Origin: an uncultured Muribaculaceae bacterium
GTDB taxonomy: Bacteria > Bacteroidota > Bacteroidia > Bacteroidales > Muribaculaceae
Length of the DNA stretch: 64,000 bases
Assembly: GCA_947176745.1 (NCBI GenBank)
Contig: CAMWRV010000004.1
Span: forward strand, 17,888-81,887
Reading direction: 5' to 3'
The position numbers and the translations under genes are program-made. The notes below the pieces were generated by a model. The model did not search any database, was not told the origin of the DNA, and saw only the letters and a list, made by a program, of their open reading frames with translations. Positions 45,092-53,444 of this stretch are shown here, one piece after another. Numbering within the stretch: position 1 is the first letter of the stretch; each line of letters starts with the position of its first letter.

Positions 45092-47167
45092 ATGAACAAG
45101 AAGAATATAATCGCTTCGACACTGCTGGCTATTCTGGGAGTAGTTCCGGCAGCGGGAGAAAGTGTCACCATGTACTGCAATCTGATCAGCGGTTCCGAGC
45201 CGGGCATCTATTCCCTGCCGTCGGAGGGGGGAGCGCTGACTGCTGTCTATCCTTATTCGGGTCTCAATTCGAAGCAAGGAGGAGTCTTTGCCGACGGGGC
45301 TTATTACTCCACCCTCTATCTTCCCGGATCATATATCACACAGATCTACGCGGTCAAGACGCAGCACAGCGCGGATATGTCGGAATGGTCATATCCTGTG
45401 CGCATCAACGAGAAACTGGCCGTCACCGATGTGCCTTCGGCTTTGGCCTGGAACCGTATGACAGGACGCATCTACGGATCTTTTATGAGCGAAGATCCGG
45501 ATTGCTGGACGTTCGGCACATTCAGTACGGACGACGGCAGAGCGTCTGTGATATCCGTTCTTCCGTGTCAGCTTGTCGGACTCGCGGCAGACGATAAAGG
45601 CCGTATGTTCGGCATCGGCACCGACGGAATGCTGCGATCTGTCTCCGTATCAGGAATCCTGACCGAGATCGGAGCCACGGGGGTGACTCCGTCGCCCAAA
45701 TACGCTTCGGGCATGGCGTTCGACAACGCTTCCGGAGTATTGTACTGGGCGGTGACCGACAAGAGTCTCGACACGAAACTTTACACTGTAGACACTGCAG
45801 ACGGTCATGCGACGCCCGTGTACGCATTCCCTGACAATACGATCATGACTGCTCTCCATATCCCCGACGCGCCCCCTCCGGGAGGCGCGCCCGGTGATGT
45901 AGTCGATCTGACGGTGTCGCCTGAGGGTTTTTCCGACAATGTCAGGATAACTTTCACATTGCCGTCGCGGACAATAAACGGCGAGGAGATGCTCGGAGCC
46001 GTGAAGTACAAATTGCTGGTCGACGGAACTGTCATTTCCGACAGTCAGGGCGGTCCCGGTGCTTCTGTGTCGCTTGACAGTTCTCTCGGCTCCGGAGGGC
46101 ATACGGTGGCTCTTGTCGTGTCGAACGCTGCGGGAAAGGGTAATGTCCGGACTGTCGATGTCTGGGTTGGAGAGGATGCTCCGGGCGCGGTGAGTGATCT
46201 TGTGATAAACGTGGAGGGAACGACTGTCTCGATGTCGTGGACTCCTCCGGCATCGGGAATGCACGGTGGCAATTTCGATCCACAGGGACTTGTGTATGAC
46301 GTTGTGCGCGAGCCTGACGGCGAAATGGTTGCCGGAAGTCTTGAGTCAGCCTGCTTCTCCGAGACGTTCGAGATGACCGGACTCGCTCAGTATTGGTATA
46401 CCATAACCCCGCGGTCAGGCTCTCTTGAGGGCCCGTCCTCTCAGAGCCGTCCCGTTACAGTAGGCGATGGAATGCTGCCGCCATATGAGCAGGATTTCAA
46501 TCAGGCGGAGTCGCTTGCCGGTATATATTTCTCGGTTGCCGACGCCAACGCCGACGGCAAAAGCTGGACTCTCTACAAGTCATATTACGGTGACTCCGGA
46601 TATGCTCGTTATGACTACAGTGCCACCGTCGATGCAGATGACTGGCTTTTCAGTTGTCCGTTCGCTCTCGACAAGGGATTCAGCTATGCGCTTGAATTTA
46701 CTCTCAAGTGCGGTGCGTGGGGCAACGGCGAAAGACTCGGGGTGTTCTTTGGATCTGAACCTGATCCCGACAGTATGGTTCATGTGGTCTGCCCGTATGT
46801 TGACTATGAAAAAGGAGCAGTCCACACTGTGAGCGGCGATGTGAAACCGGAGCTTTCAGGCAGATACTATGTCGGAATCCATCTGACAAGTCCGGCTGAC
46901 AGTTATAATGTGGAGCTTGATGATCTGAAACTGCACGGAGGTGTGCTTACATCGGTGGAAAACATGGTCGATGACGCATACGGGTTGCGTGTGCTGAAAG
47001 GAGGAGTGGAAGTTTGCTGCCCGGATGGCTCGACAAGAGTCTTGGATCCGACAGGCCGCACGGTGGAATTTGTCGGTCCATGCAGCAGTCCGGTATGGAT
47101 TCCTCTGCCTGCAGGCATATATATAATCTGCACTGGAGAACGGACCTGTAAGGTCGCGGTCAAATGA
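45092..47167 (+). CDS. Shorter T9SS-secreted propeller/Fn3 paralogue
   Basis: The ATG at 45092 gives a signal peptide (STLLAILGVVPAAG) and 691 residues, about half of its upstream neighbour. Domain order is an N-terminal beta-propeller (GGVFADGAYYST; MAFDNASGVLYWAVTD), two Fn3-like units (SMSWTPPASGMHGGNFDPQG), one jelly-roll adhesin unit (TVDADDWLFSCPFAL) and a sorting domain ending LPAGIYIICTGERTCKVAVK. The second jelly roll and CARDB part of the larger paralogues are absent, so it may be a truncated-by-deletion paralogue. Its 3' end overlaps the convergent crp-like gene by 8 bases. Confidence 0.82.
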   Translation: MNKKNIIASTLLAILGVVPAAGESVTMYCNLISGSEPGIYSLPSEGGALTAVYPYSGLNSKQGGVFADGAYYSTLYLPGSYITQIYAVKTQHSADMSEWSYPVRINEKLAVTDVPSALAWNRMTGRIYGSFMSEDPDCWTFGTFSTDDGRASVISVLPCQLVGLAADDKGRMFGIGTDGMLRSVSVSGILTEIGATGVTPSPKYASGMAFDNASGVLYWAVTDKSLDTKLYTVDTADGHATPVYAFPDNTIMTALHIPDAPPPGGAPGDVVDLTVSPEGFSDNVRITFTLPSRTINGEEMLGAVKYKLLVDGTVISDSQGGPGASVSLDSSLGSGGHTVALVVSNAAGKGNVRTVDVWVGEDAPGAVSDLVINVEGTTVSMSWTPPASGMHGGNFDPQGLVYDVVREPDGEMVAGSLESACFSETFEMTGLAQYWYTITPRSGSLEGPSSQSRPVTVGDGMLPPYEQDFNQAESLAGIYFSVADANADGKSWTLYKSYYGDSGYARYDYSATVDADDWLFSCPFALDKGFSYALEFTLKCGAWGNGERLGVFFGSEPDPDSMVHVVCPYVDYEKGAVHTVSGDVKPELSGRYYVGIHLTSPADSYNVELDDLKLHGGVLTSVENMVDDAYGLRVLKGGVEVCCPDGSTRVLDPTGRTVEFVGPCSSPVWIPLPAGIYIICTGERTCKVAVK

Positions 47168-47768
47168 CAGGCTCGTGCTTTTTACCGGCCACTTGAGCGC
47201 GTATGCGGCTGAGGCTCGACTGAGTGACGCCAAGATATGAGGCGATGTACTTGAGCGGCACCTGAGCCATCAGCTGCGGACGCAGACGCATCAGATTCAG
47301 GTAGCGCGAGCAGGTGTCCTGTTGTCCGAGCCAGACCCAGCGGTTCTCGAGTGCGTGGATCTGCCTCTGAAGCACCTTGTTGAACCACATCACAAGTTCT
47401 GTCCGCTCCACAAGCCTTTTGAAATCCTCATTAGGCACGGAGATGATCTCTCCGTCGGTGACCGGATTATAAGAGAAGAGCGACGGTTTGTCGTAGAGGT
47501 AGGTGGCGAGGCTTATGAAAGGGTCTCCCTCCACTCCGAAAGCTATGGTGTGATCCTCGCCGTTCATTACACGCGAGAGGCGGAAAATGCCTTCCGATAC
47601 GAAAACGACCTTGTCGAACGGCTCGTTCTCCCGGCAGAGAGTGAGTGATCTGGGAATACTGTAGCAACGTGCCCGCTCGGCCACCATACGTATCACGTCG
47701 CTGTCAAGCGGATACGCCTGCGACATGAATGCTGTCAGCTTTCTTGCGATATAATCTGTAGATCTCAT
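47160..47768 (-). CDS. Crp/Fnr-family transcription regulator
   Basis: The 202-residue form begins at the ATG at 47768. The longer track start is ruled out because a consensus promoter covers 47825-47855. The protein has a cNMP-type beta-roll (SLTLCRENEPFDKVVFVSEGIFRLSRV; FGVEGDPFISLATYLYDKPS) and an HTH (QVPLKYIASYLGVTQSSLSRIRAQVAGK). It is convergent with the T9SS paralogue and divergent from the permease. Sequence similarity to the other two Crp-like genes in this window is limited mostly to the HTH. Confidence 0.88.
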   Translation of the reverse strand: MRSTDYIARKLTAFMSQAYPLDSDVIRMVAERARCYSIPRSLTLCRENEPFDKVVFVSEGIFRLSRVMNGEDHTIAFGVEGDPFISLATYLYDKPSLFSYNPVTDGEIISVPNEDFKRLVERTELVMWFNKVLQRQIHALENRWVWLGQQDTCSRYLNLMRLRPQLMAQVPLKYIASYLGVTQSSLSRIRAQVAGKKHEPVI

Positions 47769-47824
47769 AATGATTCCATATAATGCTATCGGGTGACAGC
47801 TCCGCATGATGTGCGGGGCTGTCA

Positions 47825-47855
47825 CAAAATTACGAAATTCCCGTCATCCGACAAA
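47825..47855 (-). promoter_or_regulatory. Promoter of the crp-like gene at 47768
   Basis: The minus strand reads TTTG (47852-47855), 19 bases, TAATTTTG (47825-47832), an exact consensus match. It predicts a leader of about 50 bases. Confidence 0.7.
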
Positions 47856-48008
47856 TATAGGCCGGATGGAATTCATATATTTTTTCATGCAGGTATGCAC
47901 ATCGGGGGCGGTGGCGCGTTATTAAGTCAGCAGATCCGCGCGAAGAGACGCGGAGGTCCGCATACACACACACCGCATTATTGTCATATTTTACCGATTA
48001 CCCTGTAT

Positions 48009-49433
48009 ATGAGTAGAAAGAATATAATGGATCCCGAGATCCGTCTCGGTTTTACCGGCCTGTCGGCTCTTGTGTTCGGCATGATGGTCGGAGCAGGAAT
48101 TTTCAATATTCCTCAGAACATGGCCATCGCCGCCGGTCCTCAGGCCGTGATTCTGTCGTGGCTTATCACCGCCGCCGGTATGCTGCTGCTTGTCGCTACG
48201 TTCAAGATTCTGTCTGACAGGCATCCGGAACTGAACGCCGGCATGTATCTGTATGCCCGCAAGGGATTCGGCACGTTCGCCGGCTTCATGACGGCATGGG
48301 GCTATTGGCTCTGCACGGCTTTCGCCAATGTGGCCTACGCCGTGATGCTCAATGACACGGTCGGGTCGCTCGTGCCTCCGCTGCTCGGGCACGGATGGCC
48401 GACGCTCCTTTTCGGGTCGGCGCTTATCTGGATAATATACTTCATCGTGGTGTCGGGCATGCGTACTGCCAAGATCGTCAATACGGTCATGAGTGCCATC
48501 AAGATCGGATGCATCCTGCTTATCATAGCCCTGCTGTTCATCCACATGCGTCTTGATACGTTTCTTGATTCGTTCCGCGCGGCCTCGGAGGGTGACGGCC
48601 TTCCCGGCATGGCGACCCAGGTGAAAGACACGATGCTCGTGACCCTGTGGTGCTTCATAGGCATAGAGGGGGCGGTGATGATGTCGGGACGCGCCCGCCG
48701 CAACCGCGACGTCGGTCGCGCCGGAGTCACGGGTTTCTTCACGGCCTGGCTGCTCTATGTGCTCGTGTCGGTGCTGAGTTTCGGCGTGATGGCGCGTGCG
48801 CGCATGGCCGGACTTCATGACCCGTCGGTGGCATACGTGCTCAGGGAAACCTGCGGCGCATGGGCCTACTGGCTTGTGATAGCCTCAGTCATCATTTCGC
48901 TCGGAGGCGGCTGGGTGGCATGGTCGCTCGTATGCGCCGAAGTTCCCTACACGGCTGCGCAGACGGGACTGTTTCCCCGAATGTTTCTCCGGCTCAACCG
49001 ACATCGGATCCCGGCGTTCGGACTGCTTGTGTCGAGCGTGGTGATGGAGCTGTTTCTGATAGTAGTGATGTTTTCCGACCGTCTCTACCTCACAGCTCTG
49101 AGCATAACGGGCATGATGATTCTTCCGGCATATCTTTTCACCGGCATGTTTCTCTGGAAGATATCGCGTCGCAACCACCGGGCCGGAGTGTTGACCGGTG
49201 CCGGATGCACGCTCTTCTGCGCCTGGATGATCTACGCCGGCGGACTTGAGCTTTTCCTTGAGACCTCTATCTTCTATCTGCTCGGTCTCGGGTTCTATAT
49301 CAAGGTGCTACGCGAGCAGCGGGCCGACAGTCCGCTTGTGAGACGCGGGCATCTGCTGTCGGCCGGCAGTATCGCCGGCATAGTCGTTCTTTCGCTCGCC
49401 GGAGTGGCTTCCGTCTTTCTGCTTTTCTCTTAG
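48009..49433 (+). CDS. Amino-acid permease of the APC family (basic amino acid antiporter type)
   Basis: The ATG at 48009 gives 474 residues with about 12 membrane helices. The first helix carries GLSALVFGMMVGAGIFNIPQN, the conserved GAGIF motif of APC transporters. The topology and length match arginine/ornithine- or lysine-type antiporters (ArcD-like group), though substrate specificity cannot be read from sequence alone. The 240-base region upstream (from 47769) contains the promoter of the crp gene on the other strand and a GC-rich hairpin (CCGCG...CGCGG) at about 47936-47953. Confidence 0.88.
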   Translation: MSRKNIMDPEIRLGFTGLSALVFGMMVGAGIFNIPQNMAIAAGPQAVILSWLITAAGMLLLVATFKILSDRHPELNAGMYLYARKGFGTFAGFMTAWGYWLCTAFANVAYAVMLNDTVGSLVPPLLGHGWPTLLFGSALIWIIYFIVVSGMRTAKIVNTVMSAIKIGCILLIIALLFIHMRLDTFLDSFRAASEGDGLPGMATQVKDTMLVTLWCFIGIEGAVMMSGRARRNRDVGRAGVTGFFTAWLLYVLVSVLSFGVMARARMAGLHDPSVAYVLRETCGAWAYWLVIASVIISLGGGWVAWSLVCAEVPYTAAQTGLFPRMFLRLNRHRIPAFGLLVSSVVMELFLIVVMFSDRLYLTALSITGMMILPAYLFTGMFLWKISRRNHRAGVLTGAGCTLFCAWMIYAGGLELFLETSIFYLLGLGFYIKVLREQRADSPLVRRGHLLSAGSIAGIVVLSLAGVASVFLLFS

Positions 49434-49619
49434 GTTCTTACCGCAAAAATCTTAACGGTCAGACTCTTGAAGTATATCCTCCGCTTTCTGATCCCATAGA
49501 CTGCACGTATTGTGCAATATTGAGCGATTGTCGGCGTTTTGATAGTGCGGAAATTATCATAAGTTAATGCGATTAACATTTATTAACTATATTATAAAAA
49601 ATGTATAGAAAATTTATTA

Positions 49620-49627
49620 TAAATTTG
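49620..49627 (+). promoter_or_regulatory. -7 element for the GLUG-type T9SS gene
   Basis: TAAATTTG matches TAnnTTTG 72 bases before the ATG. The upstream DNA is strongly AT-rich. The rest of 49434-49698 shows no gene. Confidence 0.45.
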
Positions 49628-49698
49628 TCGTCCGATAACAAACGCCTATAGCCTTAATTAAGAATGGCAAAGGCATAAACAATCCTAACAAAATATTT

Positions 49699-52600
49699 AT
49701 GAAGCGAAACATTACCGCCTTGGGAGCCGTAATGCTGATAGGACTTGCATCAGCCTCGGCCTCCCACCTGACTCCGGCCCAATGGCAGGAGAAGCAAAAG
49801 ACAGATGCGTTCCGCTGGACTCCCGAATCGAAAGTTTCGCGTCCTGAGTGGAACAAGACGCGAAGGGCAGCGGAATCTGTCCTGAGATCCGCACCGGTCA
49901 CCGATTCAGATGTTAAGATGGATCCCTCAGAAGGTTTCTACTATCTTGACATGCCTGATGGAGCGACATGGTTTGCCTCGGTCGAGATCGACAAGGATAT
50001 ACTTGTCGACGGGGAGTATTACAAGGAGTATGATATCGTTGGCGTCAAGGCCACGATCTACAACGACAAGTACGAGAAGGTCGGCATGATAGACACTGCC
50101 ATAGAGAAGCCTGAAGGCTTTTTCAAGTGCTCTTCCATTCAGTTCGGCTCGTGCGTGACTAAGAAATTCTTCAACACCAACGACAACTATGAGCTGATGC
50201 TTCTTGCCAACTTTCAGCCGGAAGTCGGTTACGGTGCTGTACCCTACACTTTTGTCTATTCGCTCAAGGGCGCATCGGCCTCTGCCGATCATGTCGTCAC
50301 TCTGCCGGGTTATTATGTGACTGCCATAAACACAGCCACCGATGCCTGGAGCGAAAACTTCTATATGGAGTTCTTCGCCGGAGAAGAGGAGACTGATACA
50401 GAACTCTTCTACAACTTCGACATCTATACAAAAGCATCTTATTCTTCTCCCACGGCCTCAAAGATACAGACCTTCAAGGTCGACATGGTCTACGCGATGA
50501 GCGATGGCGAGAACGACATGATGCCGGTCATGCTCAAGGCAAAAGGTAACGACATCTACGTTTCCAAATGCCAGTACGAGAAGACGTTCTTCGAGAATCC
50601 GTTCGATCCGTTCAACGACAAGCTTTCGGAAGACAACCGTTATCTTATCGACCTCTACAAGAAGGGAGCATGGGACAATGAATTCCAGCTTGTATCCAAC
50701 ACCGCGATTCCGGTGCTTGATCCCGAAGAAGGGTTCCAGATGCGTTCGTACTGTCTCGGAGGTTTCGTGGGATACGATGACATAACGTTCGACTACACGT
50801 CAGACGGTTCACCGGCCTTCATCGTGTCTGTGGTCAATTCAGACATATATGAGAACTCCTACTCGCTCTTCGAAATCTACAATGTAGAAGGCGATGTGAT
50901 AAAGACTTTCGGCGAGGGGCACGAGGGCTTCCTGCGTCTCAGTTCTGTCAAGGGTCAGCCGGAGCAGTACTGCTTCCTCATGCCGACGGGCAACGGCGAC
51001 TATGACCTTGATTTCGCGTTCTATGACTACCCGTCGATGGAGAAGAAAGCCTCCTTCCCGATCATGATCTCATATCAGAATTATGATCTTCCCCTTTCGC
51101 TCGCGCTCGACCGCGTGGCTGACGGAGCCTCCTACAGTTATGCTGTGGCAAGCGTCAACGGCCTTTCGGACGACAACGGCGACACCTCGCACCTTATGGC
51201 ATGGTTCGACAAGGACGGTGTCTTCAGCCATATGGACCGTCTTAACGCCGGCAAGAACATCAACCGTATCAGTCCCTATGTATCGGCCAACGGTCTGAAC
51301 CCCTGGCTGATGAATACCGACGATGCCCGCGAGTATCTGATTTTCGCATTGCGCCGCAATGACGACGGTAGCGCAGCTGCACACACAGAGCTTATGGTTG
51401 TCAACGACCGGGAGGAGACCGTGATGCAGTATGCGTTCAAGACAACCGACAACAGCATTTATGCTGCGATCGTCAACGAAGGGACAAATCCTGCCATCTG
51501 GATATCCTATAACTCGGCAGATGACGGAGCGAACCATAACGAGTTCATCAGCCTTCCGCTCAACAAGTTCGAGGGAGCGGGCACGGTTGAAGACCCCTAT
51601 CTGATACGCACACGGGGTGATTTCGGTCAGGTGGCTTACAACCTCAACGGCAATTTCCGTCTCGCCAACGATATCGATTATCAGGGCGGCGAGTTCAAAC
51701 CGATCACAGGAGTGTTCTACGGATCTCTCGACGGAGCCGGACACACAGTGAAGAATTTCAGCCTTGAGGGAGGGGCTATGTTCTCCGACGCCGGAAGCAC
51801 AGAGCGCAAGCTCGCCACATTCTTCCGCGACCTGACACTGCGCGGCGTGACTGCCACAGATGCACCGGCCGTACTCGTAGGCAACGCCTATGCGGTAGAC
51901 ATTGACAATGTGAAGATTGTCAACGCAGTGGTGACGGGTGAGGATGTCGACGACTTCGGAACCATCGCCAACAATGCCGCCACAGGCACCAGAATCGCAG
52001 GCTGCGGCGTCAAAGCCGAGATCAATCTGCCGGAGACCGACGAGGTCGGAGGTCTTGTGTCGACTCTCGGAAATGACACGCAGATTCTTGCGTCGTCGTT
52101 CAGCGGATCGATCACCGCGTCGTCGATCACCGGCGGTATCGCAGCCGGCAGTTTCGCTTCCGGCTCGATCAGCGACTGCCATGTCACCGCCGATATCAGC
52201 GCAGGTCACACTGTGGGCGGTATCATCGGTTCGTCACAGAGAGCTCCGATCACAAGATGTGTGTTTGAAGGTGCCCTGTCGGCCGACACTCCCCGCATGA
52301 TGTGGAGCGATCTCGCCGGTGGATCCGTACCCTCTATCAATGTCGGCGGCATCGCGGGCATTCTTTCCGCTCCTCCCACTGAGTATGACGACAGCGGCAA
52401 TCCCAAGGATCCGGATCCATCGCTTCCTTCTGTCATCACCGGCTGCCTTGTGGCTCTTGACGCTCTTGACATTCCCGCAGGCAACGAGAAGCTCCTTGAG
52501 ACCGCACACCGCATCGTGGGCCGCAGCGCGATCAACAACGATCCGCAGTATCTCGGCGAGGATTATGACGAGACGATCGGCGACTGGGTGATAATCTGGG

Positions 52601-53313
52601 GTGAGCCTGCCGCTCCCGAAGGAAAGATCTCCGACAACTACGCTGTCGACACTTTCGCTCCGATGCACTCGGAGGTGGCCGACGCTCATGATTCGACTGA
52701 AGGAAAGAGCGTGGCATATGGTGATCTCGCGCAGGGATTCTTCGAGGATCTCGGCTATGCGTTCGCCGGATATTCCAACGAAGAGCCCTGGGTGATGCGC
52801 GACCGTATTCCCGCACTCCACTTCGAAGGCGCACTCGGCCAGTATATGGAGTTCCAGCCCGGATCGGTTTCCGGAGTTGTGGGCGGTGAGGCACCCGAGG
52901 TGTTCCTCGCTCTGGAGGAGATAGAGTTCGACTCTCTTATCTTCTCAAGCAGCAACGAGGATGCATGTTATGTGAATCCCTTCGAACTTCTTGAAGACGG
53001 AGTTAAAGTGCGTGTAATCATCAACGAGGCCGGCGTATACACCATCACCGCTTCCAATGGTACATTAAGTGCTGTTCTGCTCGTGTCGGGCACCAGTGGT
53101 GTGGGCAAAGTCGAGGTAAGCAGCCTCATGACATTCGACGGCCGTACTCTCCGCGCCGACGGCTGCGACATAACGCTCTACAGCCTTCAGGGTGCGGCTG
53201 TGGCCGGAGGTCACGGTTCGGTAGACGCGAGCGCTCTCGGCCAGGGTGTCTACGTGGCAGTGGCTGTCTCTGCCGACGGATCGCGCCATACACTCAAGAT
53301 AAGCGTTCGTTAA
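49699..53313 (+). CDS. T9SS-secreted protein with GLUG-type repeats
   Basis: A signal peptide (VMLIGLASASAS) is followed by about 590 residues of beta-rich repeats without a firm family match. A region follows with GLUG-like repeats (DFGQVAYNLNGNFRLANDIDYQGGEFKPITGVFYGSLDGAGHTVKNFSL; GGLVSTLGNDTQILASSFSGSITAS; VGGIIGSSQRAPITRCVFEGAL). These are right-handed beta-helix-like units seen in adhesins and IgA-protease-like proteins. An Ig-like segment leads to DASALGQGVYVAVAVSADGSRHTLKISVR, a T9SS sorting domain. At 1204 residues it is not a paralogue of the propeller group. An adhesin-like role is probable. Confidence 0.8.
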   Translation: MKRNITALGAVMLIGLASASASHLTPAQWQEKQKTDAFRWTPESKVSRPEWNKTRRAAESVLRSAPVTDSDVKMDPSEGFYYLDMPDGATWFASVEIDKDILVDGEYYKEYDIVGVKATIYNDKYEKVGMIDTAIEKPEGFFKCSSIQFGSCVTKKFFNTNDNYELMLLANFQPEVGYGAVPYTFVYSLKGASASADHVVTLPGYYVTAINTATDAWSENFYMEFFAGEEETDTELFYNFDIYTKASYSSPTASKIQTFKVDMVYAMSDGENDMMPVMLKAKGNDIYVSKCQYEKTFFENPFDPFNDKLSEDNRYLIDLYKKGAWDNEFQLVSNTAIPVLDPEEGFQMRSYCLGGFVGYDDITFDYTSDGSPAFIVSVVNSDIYENSYSLFEIYNVEGDVIKTFGEGHEGFLRLSSVKGQPEQYCFLMPTGNGDYDLDFAFYDYPSMEKKASFPIMISYQNYDLPLSLALDRVADGASYSYAVASVNGLSDDNGDTSHLMAWFDKDGVFSHMDRLNAGKNINRISPYVSANGLNPWLMNTDDAREYLIFALRRNDDGSAAAHTELMVVNDREETVMQYAFKTTDNSIYAAIVNEGTNPAIWISYNSADDGANHNEFISLPLNKFEGAGTVEDPYLIRTRGDFGQVAYNLNGNFRLANDIDYQGGEFKPITGVFYGSLDGAGHTVKNFSLEGGAMFSDAGSTERKLATFFRDLTLRGVTATDAPAVLVGNAYAVDIDNVKIVNAVVTGEDVDDFGTIANNAATGTRIAGCGVKAEINLPETDEVGGLVSTLGNDTQILASSFSGSITASSITGGIAAGSFASGSISDCHVTADISAGHTVGGIIGSSQRAPITRCVFEGALSADTPRMMWSDLAGGSVPSINVGGIAGILSAPPTEYDDSGNPKDPDPSLPSVITGCLVALDALDIPAGNEKLLETAHRIVGRSAINNDPQYLGEDYDETIGDWVIIWGEPAAPEGKISDNYAVDTFAPMHSEVADAHDSTEGKSVAYGDLAQGFFEDLGYAFAGYSNEEPWVMRDRIPALHFEGALGQYMEFQPGSVSGVVGGEAPEVFLALEEIEFDSLIFSSSNEDACYVNPFELLEDGVKVRVIINEAGVYTITASNGTLSAVLLVSGTSGVGKVEVSSLMTFDGRTLRADGCDITLYSLQGAAVAGGHGSVDASALGQGVYVAVAVSADGSRHTLKISVR

Positions 53314-53325
53314 GAAACATCACAG

Positions 53326-53364
53326 GAATGTGTCTGGAATTATCAGATAATTTCTGACACATTC
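53326..53364 (+). repeat. Long 19-bp hairpin directly after the GLUG-type gene
   Basis: GAATGTGTCTGGAATTATC and GATAATTTCTGACACATTC pair with one mismatch and one wobble around a single-base loop. It begins 12 bases after the stop. It could help terminate or stabilise the mRNA. Confidence 0.6.
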
Positions 53365-53393
53365 TATACTTAGCTCTTGCAACAATAATGACG

Positions 53394-53426
53394 GAAGTCC
53401 CGGCGTGTGGCCGGGACTTCTTTTTT
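53394..53426 (+). terminator. Intrinsic terminator between convergent T9SS genes
   Basis: GAAGTCCCGGC (53394-53404) pairs perfectly with GCCGGGACTTC (53410-53420), followed by six T. Confidence 0.9.
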
Positions 53427-53444
53427 ACGGGGTTATGACGATTC

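Noticed and set aside
47869-48008. Leader of the permease considered as a lysine or other amino-acid riboswitch
   Set aside because: A short GC hairpin is present but none of the conserved loops of known riboswitches could be recognised.
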